From positions 25,027,339-25,091,338 of the forward strand of contig CM029634.1 in NCBI GenBank assembly GCA_017311315.1: a DNA stretch of 64,000 nucleotides, written 5' to 3'. Origin of the DNA: Dendrocalamus latiflorus (Eukaryota; Streptophyta; Magnoliopsida; Poales; Poaceae). Shown here piece after piece: positions 55,271 to 64,000 of the stretch. The notes under the pieces were generated by a model that worked only from the letters and a program-made list of their open reading frames with translations, made no database searches and was not told the origin of the DNA. Position numbers and translations under genes: made by a program. Every line of letters starts with the position of its first letter. Positions within the stretch are counted from its first letter, which is position 1.

Positions 55271-57221
55271 AAAGTTTTATGGGCCACTATAAAAAGCTTA
55301 AAGTTTATGGTTTTTAACTGTGGCCATTGAATTTTGGCTGAAATTACTCTATAGTGGCTGTTAATTTTTCTAAATCATTCAATTAAAGAAAAATAAGAAA
55401 AAAACTGAAAACATCATTGTATCTCCACAAACAACGCAAAAGAGGAAAAGCAAAAGCAAAAAAATTAGAAAAATTAAAAATAAAATTAAAAATTAATATA
55501 TTCTAAATAATTTTTAACTTAAATACATCGAAAGATAGAAAAAAAATCGGAAGCCAAATCCGATCGGAGTGGGCCTTAATCCTATGTCAAATCTTTGGAC
55601 ATACTAACGGCTAAAGTAATTGCCTCGGTCGAGGGACGAAGAAGATGGTGACGGATGATGGAACAGAGGTATGGATGAGAGGTACTCATCCCTATTGGGA
55701 TCCGGTGGAATAGTAGTGATAGCGTGGCTAGCTGAGGTGGGTCGTGGGCGTGGGCGCCTGCCTGCCATGCCTGTCTACCGTGGTGGTTGGCAGCCCTGCA
55801 GTCAACAGCAGCCCTGCAGACGTTGACTTTCGGTATGGTGCGCAGCTGCTAGTACCATGTCCCAGCAGAAGGCACGCATCCCCATATCAACAGGCTTTAT
55901 TTAAATGCCAAGATCTTCTGGTACTATTGTTTCTGGCTTTTAAAGGAACTTGTGATTTTACATAAGCACAAGTGAGAAAAAAAAAACATTCTCTATTTTG
56001 TTTTAGGCTTGTTACCTTCCCCTTAATTTTCTAGTCATGCTGGTGATTTAGGCCCGTTCGGCGTGTGAGAATTCTTTATATTTTTTTGAGAAATTTCTGT
56101 ATTTTAAATGGGCCTTATGGTAGTATTGTAATACCAAATGGTGATTTTTTTCTATCGATATTTTAATGATTTTTTTATGTTTCCAAGCGGGACCAAAAAA
56201 ATATGTGATATAGTGACTTTCAACTATCACGTGGTACTTTGTGTTGCGTTCAATTCAATATTTTGTGACTAGAAAATTAGAGAAAACACGACTTGTACAT
56301 ATTATTTTTTGCCAGGGCATATGAAAATATCTTACTTTAAAATCCACTGCAATTTGATGAGACAGTTTCACTCTAGATTTTTACCACAAAAAATCCGTTC
56401 AAGAAATAACTGAAGGTAACTAATAAATAAATTACCAAAAGTAAACCGATAATGGCTATTTTTTTCGATTTTTCAGTTGACTTTAGGCTTCGGCTCTTTT
56501 AACAATCATTATTTATTAAACTAATAAACCATAGCCAAAAGCAAAAAACCACAACCTAAAAGAACACCTCCAATACTCATACACCACTGCACCATCTATT
56601 TGAGCTTACAAACTAAAAAGGGCCCATGTCCCTTGCATGCGGGCCTAGCCTGCCAGCGAAACTATCTCTCACAACAACTGTACTATACTAGTATGTGTAG
56701 CATTATACCCACACCGAGCAGAGGCAAACGAAAATAGGAAAAGAGAAAAACTATAAAATGGTATTACCGTTTTGCATCTTCCCGACAGCATAGCTACACT
56801 CCATCCGATCCAAGCATCTAACGGTTGTGGCATTATCTTCAACCTCCTGTTGCCTACTCACATATCTGGTGCTTTCTCGATATCCCTCTTATTCTTGCTC
56901 TCGCGTGACGGTCGACAAGGGTGGCATCGTCGCCGTCGATGGGTTCACCTCACCTTTCGTTGTAGAGGGAGGTCGAGGCGGTTTGTGGCCCGGTGACGGG
57001 GTGATGGGCAGCGTTAGAGGATAGGCCGGTAAGGTAAGGACTAAGAGAACGTTAAGTTGGGCGGGGTGGTCGACGGGGGTAGGGAGCCGCCCATGTGGCG
57101 AGCTCGCTGCTGGCCACAGGAGGCGACAATGACAGGGGCGAAGGTGGAGATTTGCATAGCTGCGACCAGCACTACGATGAAGCGATTGAGGAGGGAGGTA
57201 GCGGAGGTGAAAACGAGAGAA
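55271..57221. other. Unassigned intergenic sequence
   Basis: Mostly AT-rich. 56460-56575 has weak similarity to MITE ends (AGCCAAAAGC, AAAAGAACA). From about 56880 the composition turns GC-rich, with short overlapping frames but no recognisable gene. Confidence 0.35.
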
Positions 57222-59566
57222 TTAGGGCCTGTTTGGGACTGCTCCGCTCCAGATTTTGCAGCTCCGCTCCAGCTTTGCGTTGCCAAACATCTCCAACTCC
57301 AAGAACTCCGCTCCAAGAAAAAGGTGGAGTTAGGGGCCAACTCCACGTTTTTTGTGGAGCACCTCAGGAGGTACTCCAGGATTTGGACTTTTGTACCTCC
57401 TCATGGAGTTATAGAGAAATTACCCACCATTGCCATTACACAGTGCCTCCTCGTACCGATTCACATCTTCTTTGCTCCCCCCCGCGTCCTCTCCGCCTCC
57501 GCCCCCCGCCCCCCATCTTCTCCGGCTCCCCCCACCCACGCCCCCCATCCGCGCCCACCCGCGCCGCTCCTCCTCTCCGCCCGCCCTCCCGCACCGCTCC
57601 TCCTTTCCGCCCCCACCTGCGCCGCTCGTCTCCGCCCCCCACCCGCGCCGCTCCTCCTTTCCGCCCCCCTCCCGCGCCGCTCCTCCTCTCCGCCCCCACC
57701 CGCGCGGCTCCTCGACCACCTCCACCGCCGGCCGTCGGACCTCGTCGCGCTCCCGCCCAACTCCCTCCCGCTCAAGAACCACCTCCTCTCCCTCCTCGGC
57801 GCCCGCAAGGAGTGGCCGCCGGACCCCTCTCTCCTGGACATCAAGAACGGCGCCTCTCCTCCGCCCCCCTCCCGCGCCGCTCCTCTCCTCCGCCCCCCTC
57901 CTGCGCCGCTCCTCTCCTCCGCCCCCCACCCCCGCCGCGGCCGCCGCCGACACCCCCTTAGCCACCACGCCCACCCGCGCGTGCCCCACCTCGAGGAAGA
58001 AGGTCGGGGTGTGCCTCAAGGGCAGGGCCCGTGCCGAGGCGGAGGAGGCCGCCGCCGCCAATCTCGAGGCGGAGGCGACGGGGGTGGCGCCGAAGGCGGA
58101 CGGGCTGGGGGAGAAGGGATGCAGCGGCATCAACATCAACGAGACGGTCAAGCTGAGCGAGCTGGGGTTCCGCGAGGACGAGCTGGGGTTCCTCCGCGAG
58201 ATGCCCTGATCGATCGAGGGGAAGAAGAAAGGTTGTGCATTTTGATCATACCGTGCTTGCTAACTGCTCAAAAATCAGTAATATCAGTAATTTCTGCTCA
58301 CTTAGCGATGGCGATCATGGTGGTCTGTATGAGATTTTGCTTGCTCTGTATACATGCTCATGTGATTGCCTTATGTGTGGTTCATACATTCTAATGTTGT
58401 TTTTGTTGTGTACAATGGTCAGGTTATCATGCGTGTTCTTTCTTCTGTTAAAGGTTGTATTGGAGACCCTGACAGTAACATGGTTGTTGAATTCAGTAAC
58501 GTTGCAATTTATGGGACAAAAGGATGGAATTATTTGACCAAAATATTTGTTTTTTGATTTTCTCGAATAAATTAATTGCGATTATAGTTTGCCCCCTATT
58601 GTTTGTATAACCATCTCTCTACCCATCAGGTGTAAAATTTTGACTCAGATGCTCTGGCTGGAACAGTGTTCAAGACCAACTTGGCAGGCAATGAGACTTT
58701 CTGAAGTATTTATACAGCTCAAGCACCTGCTGTTTTCCCACTGAAGGTGCAAAACGAGATTGATTTTATAAAGCTGATTCGTCTTATGTCCATGGGTGAT
58801 CCTCTTCTGATGGAGTTGGTATAAATATATAATCTGTAGTTGAAATGCAATTTTATCCTTGTGGCAATGAGGACAGAGTGGACAACCATAGTTTTTGTGT
58901 TTTCAGGGGGTTCTCCATTGTTGTTGTAATTTCATTTATTCATACATATTCTTTGAGGAACATCTTGTGTTTATTAAAGCAAGCATGATAATGAAAGTTG
59001 GCTGTTGTTTGGAACGTAAAGCTTACGAGAGTTCTGGATGTATGCAGTGTGCTTTGCCTTCTCTCTTCTATACTAGTAATCCGTTGGATTGAACTTCTGT
59101 CTCAGCTCTAGTTCTCTTCCTGTTGAGTAGTTTCTCAGCAATCAGCATACGTTGTGAGCCAATAATTTTTCTAGCGAAAGGTTAAACTTTTCTTCTCTGA
59201 TTTGTGACTTGCATGTTAGCTCCTGCTCTTTTTACGGAGTACTAAACTTTGGATCTCCGTTCAAAACCGGCTGTAACATGTCGCGCCAGGGGAAAAAAGA
59301 TGCACTTGTGTCGGCCTAATGTGTGGGCCACTTGGAGTGAAATATTCAGTTATATATGCTCCGCAGACGTCAAAATATACACTAAACATCATTCAGGGGT
59401 AAATTCGACTTTTCTCAGGGAAACCTCACATTCCTGGAGCTGGAGTTAGGCTGCGTGCCAAACAGGACCACCTGCTCCAAAAACTCCACAGTGGAGCTGC
59501 TCCATGGTGGAGTTGGTGGAGCAGAGCTGGAAAAACTGGAGCAGAGCAGTCCCAAAGAGGCCCTTA
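57222..59566. mobile_element. PIF/Harbinger (Tourist-like) element with TTA target duplication
   Basis: The element is 57225-59563 (2339 bp). The left end is GGGCCTGTTTGGGACTGCTC; the right end is the inverted equivalent with a few changes (GAGCAGTCCCAAAGAGGCCC). Similarity continues inward for about 50 bp through repeated CTCCGCTCCAG-type words. TTA flanks both sides (57222-57224 and 59564-59566). The GGGCCTGTTTGG start and TTA duplication are hallmarks of Tourist/Harbinger elements. No transposase is present; the interior is exon-like host sequence. Confidence 0.8.
57480..58800 (+). pseudogene. Exon-like host gene fragments carried by the Harbinger-type element
   Basis: 57480-57960 is a C-rich repetitive tract (CGCCCCCCACCCGCGCCGCT-like units). 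It interrupts or precedes coding-like text such as PLKNHLLSLLGARKEWPPD (about 57770-57820). In another frame, at about 57990-58209, VGVCLKGRARAEAEEAAAAN leads to SGININETVKLSELGFREDE and a stop after FLREMP. Downstream, after an acceptor-like TCAG at 58422, a piece reads SVKGCIGDPDSNMVVEFSNV. At about 58646-58800 the fragments DSDALAGTVFKTNLAGNETF and VQNEIDFIKLIRLMSMGDPL lie in different frames. These look like successive exons of one host gene in decayed form. I cannot identify the gene. Confidence 0.45.
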
Positions 59567-59920
59567 GAGAGAGAAAGAAGGATGAGATTGCAGTTGGAGA
59601 AGTATAACCTATGGATATGTTAGTTTTTATCCTAATGTGAGCGTGCATATAAACGAACCAAAACCGGATATGTTACTTTAAAAGACGGGTGGGCCCACCT
59701 TCTCCTTCTCTACAAGACGATCGCTGCGCAACGCGACGCAGGAGCAGTTGCGCCTGCGCCAGCAGTAGCACGACCATTTCCGGCTCGTCCTTCCGTCGTG
59801 GCCACCCAACCTAACGCTCATTTAATCGCCCTCGTCAAACGGGCGAGGGGTGCGGACGCAAGAATCCAAGAAAAGGAGGGATTTTTCTGAGGGAGGTCGG
59901 TTGGGTGGTTCTTGTAGACC
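59567..59920 (+). promoter_or_regulatory. Promoter and 5' leader of the U-box gene
   Basis: 354 bp between the TE boundary and the start codon. It includes GGTGGGCCCACC at about 59690, a TGGGCC/GGCCCA-type site II element of the kind bound by TCP factors in plant promoters. No clear TATA box was seen. A purine-rich leader leads to GTAGACCATGGCTG, a good plant start context with G at +4. Most of the upstream promoter would have to lie in or beyond the Harbinger-type element. Confidence 0.5.
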
Positions 59921-62086
59921 ATGGCTGCACCGGCGTCGGCCTCGTCGCCGGTGGAGTTCCTGCTCCGGAGCCCGCCGCCGCGGCGGCGGAGGCCGCCGCT
60001 GGCCGGCGCGTTCTTCGCACCCACGGGCCTCGCGGGCGCACCGCTGCTCCGCGCACTGGCCTCGCTCGCGGCGGGCCTGCTCGCGGCCCCGCGGCCGCCA
60101 TCGCAGCCGCGGAACATGGTCGCGCTCTCGCGGCGGCTTGCGCTGCTGTCCGCGCTCCTCGAGTCGCTCCTCCTGGACGCGCCGGACTCCTTCTCCGACG
60201 CGACCGTCCTCTGCTTCCGCGAGCTCTACGTCGTGCTCTTCCGCGCCGAGCTGCTCGTTTCCTACGTCGCCCCCGCCGGCCGCGCGTGGGCGCTGCTACG
60301 GGCCCCCCACCTCGCCGCGTCCTTCCGCGACCTCGACGCCGAGCTCGCTGTCGTCCTTGACGTCCTCCCCGACGCCTCCCTCCGCCTCTCGCCCGACGCG
60401 ACCGACCACCTTGAGCTCCTCCGCACCCACTGCCGCCGCCGCGAGCCCGCCCAGTACCACGACCCCGCCGAGGCCGCGCTCCGCGACCGCCTCCTCGCCG
60501 CTCTTCGCCAGTTGGAGCTCGGCCAGCCACCTGACCCCTCCCCGCTCCAATCCCTCCTCTCCCACATCGGCATCTCGGACGCCGCTTCTTGCTTAGCCGA
60601 AATCGAGTACCTGGAGGAACGAATCTTGAGCCAGGAAGAGGACATCGACCTCCCGCTCGTCGGTGGCACCGTCGCCTTGCTCCGGTACTGCCTGTTCTCC
60701 CTGTTCGACCATGGCAACGCATGGCCGTCGGTGGGTAACAGGCAGCCGTTGCTCTCTTGGGGCAGCGGCGACGACAGCTCCTTCTTGGTGCCGAAGGAGT
60801 TTTCCTGCCCGATTTCGTTGGATTTGTTGCGCGACCCAGTGGTGGTGTCCACCGGGCAGACGTATGATCGGCCGTCGATCATACAGTGGATCGAGGAGGG
60901 GCATTCCACCTGCCCCAACTCCGGGCAGGCGCTAGCACACAACTGCCTCGTGCCGAACCGTGCACTCCGCAGCTTGATTTCACAGTGGTGCGGGGTGTAT
61001 GGCTTCCAGTATGATTCGCCGGAGAGCAATGAGGGGATGGCGGAGTGTGTCGCCACAGCATGCAGCAGCAAGGCCGCAATTGAGGCAAATAAGGTCACGG
61101 CAAGGATATTGGTCAGGATGCTGGAGGAGGGGTCAGATAGCGCAAAGGCAGTAGCTGCTAAGGAAATTCGGTTTCTGGCAAAGGCTGGGAAGCAAAACCG
61201 GGCATTCATCGCTGAGTTGGGTGCAATCCCGTTGCTCTGCAGGTTGTTGCTGTCACCGGATTGGATGGCACAGGAGAATGCGGTGACGGCGCTGCTCAAT
61301 CTGTCGATCTTCGAGCCGAACAAGGCGCGGATTATAGAACAGAAGGGTTGCTTGCGGCTTATCGTCAGTGTGCTGCAGAATGGGTGGACTACAGAGGCCA
61401 AAGAGAATGCTGCAGCAACGCTGTTCAGTCTATCCGTGGTTCATGACTACAAGAAGGTGATCATGAATGAACCAGGGGCTGTGGAGGAGCTGTCTTGTAT
61501 GCTGACCAAAGGGACGCCAAGGGGGAAGAAAGATGCAGTGATGGCGCTTTTCAACCTCTCAACACATCCAGAAAGCTCAGGTCGGATGCTCGAGTCTTGT
61601 GCAGTTTTAGCTTTAATTGAGTCACTGAGGAATGACACCGTGTCGGAGGAAGCTGCTGGTGCTCTGGCTCTGCTGATGAAGCAGCCTTCCATCGTGCATC
61701 TTGTTGGGAGCTCTGAAACTGTGATCACTAGCCTCGTTGGATTAATGAGGCGGGGAACACCTAAGGGCAAGGAGAATGCAGTGTCAGCTTTATATGAGAT
61801 ATATCGCTGCAATGACTCAACGTTGGTGCAGAGTGTGGCAAGGATACCAGGGTTGAACACTGTAATACAGAACATCACGCGCACTGGAACAAGGCGCGCC
61901 AAGAAGAAAGCACGCTTGATCGTCAAGATGTGCCAGAGAAGCCAAATGCCATCAGCAATGGAACTAGGGAGTACCTTGACAATGGTTGATCATTCATTGG
62001 TAGGGAACGGCACATTAAGGCGTGCTGCGAACTTCGGCAGCGGAGAGTTGTCGAACCCAATCTCAATATCAGTGCCTGTGCCCTAG
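59921..62086 (+). CDS. Plant U-box/ARM-repeat E3 ubiquitin ligase (PUB16/18/19-like)
   Basis: Single exon, 721 residues, very GC-rich in its 5' half as is common in grasses. An N-terminal U-box-associated helical domain spans roughly residues 55-265. The U-box, residues about 291-361, reads FSCPISLDLLRDPVVVSTGQ, then TYDRPSIIQWIEEG and CPNSGQ. It recruits the ubiquitin-charged E2; as in all U-boxes there are no zinc ligands. Armadillo repeats follow at about 391-675 (AKEIRFLAKAGKQNR, QENAVTALLNLSIFEPNK, AKENAAATLFSLSVV, GKKDAVMALFNLS, GKENAVSALYEIYR) and bind substrate. A basic ARRAKKKAR-like stretch lies near residue 660. The architecture matches the plant PUB class with roles in abscisic acid, drought and defence signalling. 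The exact subfamily member is an inference from overall layout. The frame is intact, with good start context and a poly(A) signal downstream, so it is likely functional. Confidence 0.95.
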   Translation: MAAPASASSPVEFLLRSPPPRRRRPPLAGAFFAPTGLAGAPLLRALASLAAGLLAAPRPPSQPRNMVALSRRLALLSALLESLLLDAPDSFSDATVLCFRELYVVLFRAELLVSYVAPAGRAWALLRAPHLAASFRDLDAELAVVLDVLPDASLRLSPDATDHLELLRTHCRRREPAQYHDPAEAALRDRLLAALRQLELGQPPDPSPLQSLLSHIGISDAASCLAEIEYLEERILSQEEDIDLPLVGGTVALLRYCLFSLFDHGNAWPSVGNRQPLLSWGSGDDSSFLVPKEFSCPISLDLLRDPVVVSTGQTYDRPSIIQWIEEGHSTCPNSGQALAHNCLVPNRALRSLISQWCGVYGFQYDSPESNEGMAECVATACSSKAAIEANKVTARILVRMLEEGSDSAKAVAAKEIRFLAKAGKQNRAFIAELGAIPLLCRLLLSPDWMAQENAVTALLNLSIFEPNKARIIEQKGCLRLIVSVLQNGWTTEAKENAAATLFSLSVVHDYKKVIMNEPGAVEELSCMLTKGTPRGKKDAVMALFNLSTHPESSGRMLESCAVLALIESLRNDTVSEEAAGALALLMKQPSIVHLVGSSETVITSLVGLMRRGTPKGKENAVSALYEIYRCNDSTLVQSVARIPGLNTVIQNITRTGTRRAKKKARLIVKMCQRSQMPSAMELGSTLTMVDHSLVGNGTLRRAANFGSGELSNPISISVPVP

Positions 62087-62300
62087 GTGAAAAGTTTCCA
62101 CTCTGGCACCCACATAATTGTTACATTTGGTGAGTTTTGTCCCCAAAATTCTGTCATTTCATGCTCAAATGAAGGTATACAAAATTTGATCCAAAGGAAT
62201 GAATACTTGTGATATATCAGATGCGCCGTGTTTGTGGATAACAGTGCTGATATACAGATGTACAAATAAAGTTCCAGCTTGATGTTTCCTTGGCAAGTTA
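62087..62300 (+). other. 3' untranslated region of the U-box gene
   Basis: Follows the TAG stop. An AATAAA signal occurs at about 62264-62269, consistent with cleavage shortly after, near 62290. Confidence 0.6.
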
Positions 62301-64000
62301 GGAAATTGTTTGGTTTTTGTTTTAATTTTTGAGACACCACATATGTATGCTACTTGTTGTAAACTATTTGGATACTTAGTAGCGTACGATGAGGAAACAG
62401 TGGAAGAAAATGATTTATCATTTCACTAGTGGCCTTGTAACAGAACAGACATACACATTGACAAAAAAACCTTGAACATGAAGTTTTGTTTTCTAGAAGA
62501 AATCAAGGTCCAACTTTTGGTCCCAAAAACAACTCTGGCTGTTCTAGCATGGCAAGGAATAACTGAAATTTTGAAGAACCCTAGAAAGACAGATTATCTT
62601 GAAGATCATTTCCCCCTAAAGACAACCATGGAAAGAGAATTGAGCTCTCGGCTCTGATCAGAATCCGAATCTCTTCTACTAAGGAAATAACTGAGGATTC
62701 TGTAGGAGAGGGAATGAGTACTGTAAATGTGTGTAGACAATCTGTCCTCAATCCAGATGAGCTTATCACTTGAAGATTAGACGGTTTTATTCGCTGTCAT
62801 TAGTCTATTGTGGAGGTGACCCTTCCCGTTATCATGCTAATGTATGAAGATGTTGATCTAGAAGGAATAACACAAAAGGTTCAAGGGAAGAGTGCTTGTC
62901 AGGACCAACAGAAGCGATGCGCTTTCACTAAGAACTGCTGCAGGGAAGCAAGATCAGCAAGAACAGCGATGTGGAAAGAGGGATACCGGTGGCAATCGTC
63001 CCTCGCCAATCGCTTGTTACTATTGGTATCAGGAACTGAGGACTGTTTATATCACATGGCACTTGGTTTGGGAAAAATTGTGTTCTTCATGGGAAATTGC
63101 CAACTCTATTTCACACTCAACAGCTGTGGGTGTTCTTCATGAGAAACCGTGTGGGATATTGTGTTCCCTGATGGAAATTGCCTGGTTCCATTTGAACAAG
63201 GAGAACAGGTCTGTTTGCAAGCTGCAACATCCTTACAGCAGGTGGATCAAATCATGATGTCAAGCTTGAAGAAAACGCCCTATAAGACTGAATCATCTCC
63301 TCGAGTACTACTGATTCTAGCCCTATTAAGAAAATCTCCTGGAGTAATCAGAATGATTCTTAGATTCTATGAATTAGTATTTTGCATTACCATGGTATTT
63401 CTTGGTTCTGATCTTAAGTTGCCTACGTTAAGGTTCTGATCTGGTCTGGGGAACATATCACATATGGGACTCAAATGACTCTGAACAACAACAAGGGGAG
63501 TTAACAATCAGCTATGCAGCAAGTACAGAGAATCTTTCTATTCTGGAAGTGATCTGAATTTTCTAACATCATCAGCCGTCAGTCTTCATCATCTCTGACC
63601 TTGTGTGTCTGAAATTTCTCTCGTTTGATCTTAACCTAAGAAGTTTCATGTAGACCTTTACATTATGCTCACGTTTTCTTAATGCCTAGCAAGTTATTGT
63701 CTTCTCTATTACTTCAGCTTTAGAGTTTGCAGTCACAATATTCTAAACGAAAACGTGTGTTCCTTTTGCAACTTTCTGCCCGAGAAAGAAAGAACGTCCA
63801 TAAATTCTTCTTCACGGCGTAGTACAATTTCACACTTCGCCTTAATGTCAGCCTTTGCCGTGTTCAGAAGTTGGGAGGATTTGAACAAAGTAGAGAGAGT
63901 ACTAACCAGGTGAAGCCCAGAATTTTGTTATGCTTATCCATACAATTGAATCCCAATGTCGCTCTAGTTGATCGTTCTTGTTGGGTTTGTGAGCTGGACT
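62301..64000. other. Unassigned sequence downstream of the U-box gene
   Basis: Several open frames of 60-120 residues (for example 62810-63142 and 63149-63439, plus) have even composition but no recognisable domain, and no consistent gene model could be built. It may be non-coding transcript or part of a neighbouring gene beyond the window. Confidence 0.35.

Noticed and set aside
57057..58394. 445-residue and overlapping 243-288-residue open frames
   Set aside because: They run through C-rich simple repeats in several frames on both strands and cross the TE boundary at 57225. Only short exon-like segments inside look real.
60262..61401. 379-residue minus-strand frame
   Set aside because: Antisense shadow of the U-box gene; GC-rich codon bias opens several frames.
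62472..63439. Series of 60-121-residue plus frames downstream of the U-box gene
   Set aside because: No domain and no coherent exon chain; treated as unassigned.

Overview
This window is plant nuclear DNA, almost certainly from a grass (Poaceae). Three things point that way: the dense nesting of CACTA, hAT, Mutator-like, Harbinger/Tourist and LTR retroelements; LTRs with the BARE/Angela-type 'TATGCCCTA' start; and a single-exon, GC-rich (grass-like) plant U-box gene. I do not assign a species. Only two host protein-coding genes are supported: a confident U-box/ARM E3 ubiquitin ligase (59921-62086, +) and a candidate small secreted peptide precursor (14013-14387, -). Nearly everything else is transposable-element sequence or unassigned intergenic DNA.

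Layout. 1-5250: two decayed TNP2-type CACTA transposase copies, separated by an 11-unit, 23-bp tandem array built on CACGTG. The second copy is interrupted by a 946-bp solo LTR (3655-4600). 5290-5575: a 126-bp-period tandem repeat. 5694-11798: a CACTA element with TCACAGACGG subterminal repeats. It carries a spliced gene (Transposase_24-like / DUF8039-like / Ulp1-like cysteine protease) and no TNP2 gene; a long foldback starts exactly at its stop codon. 11.8-21.4 kb: MITEs, the secreted-peptide candidate and pseudogene-like fragments. 21466-25748 and 25785-26936: two hAT-type elements, each with a perfect 8-bp target duplication, only 52 bp apart. 27400-28801 and 34626-36309: two BARE/Angela-like Copia LTRs without internal domains. 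32325-34341: a Mutator-like, Pack-MULE-style element. 37234-40509: a minus-strand deletion derivative of the same CACTA family, with relic Ulp1-gene exons, a 101-bp alternating purine-pyrimidine tract and two long foldbacks.

40752-53826: an intact 13.1-kb non-autonomous LTR retrotransposon on the minus strand. It has giant, almost identical 5.49-kb LTRs, a 2.1-kb interior without gag-pol, a clear tRNA-iMet primer site, a polypurine tract and a perfect ACATA target duplication. Structurally it is a LARD, and it is very young. 57225-59563: a Harbinger/Tourist-type element with TTA duplication and exon-like host sequence, ending about 355 bp upstream of the U-box gene start codon.

How the parts relate. 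The two CACTA elements share subterminal motifs, a 3' flank and gene architecture, so one looks like an internally deleted, rearranged relative of the other. The most unusual structures are the giant-LTR LARD, the Ulp1-type CACTA gene with its abutting hairpin, the foldback array in the deletion derivative, and the CACGTG array. All coordinates and comparisons were made by eye; no alignment or database search was run.
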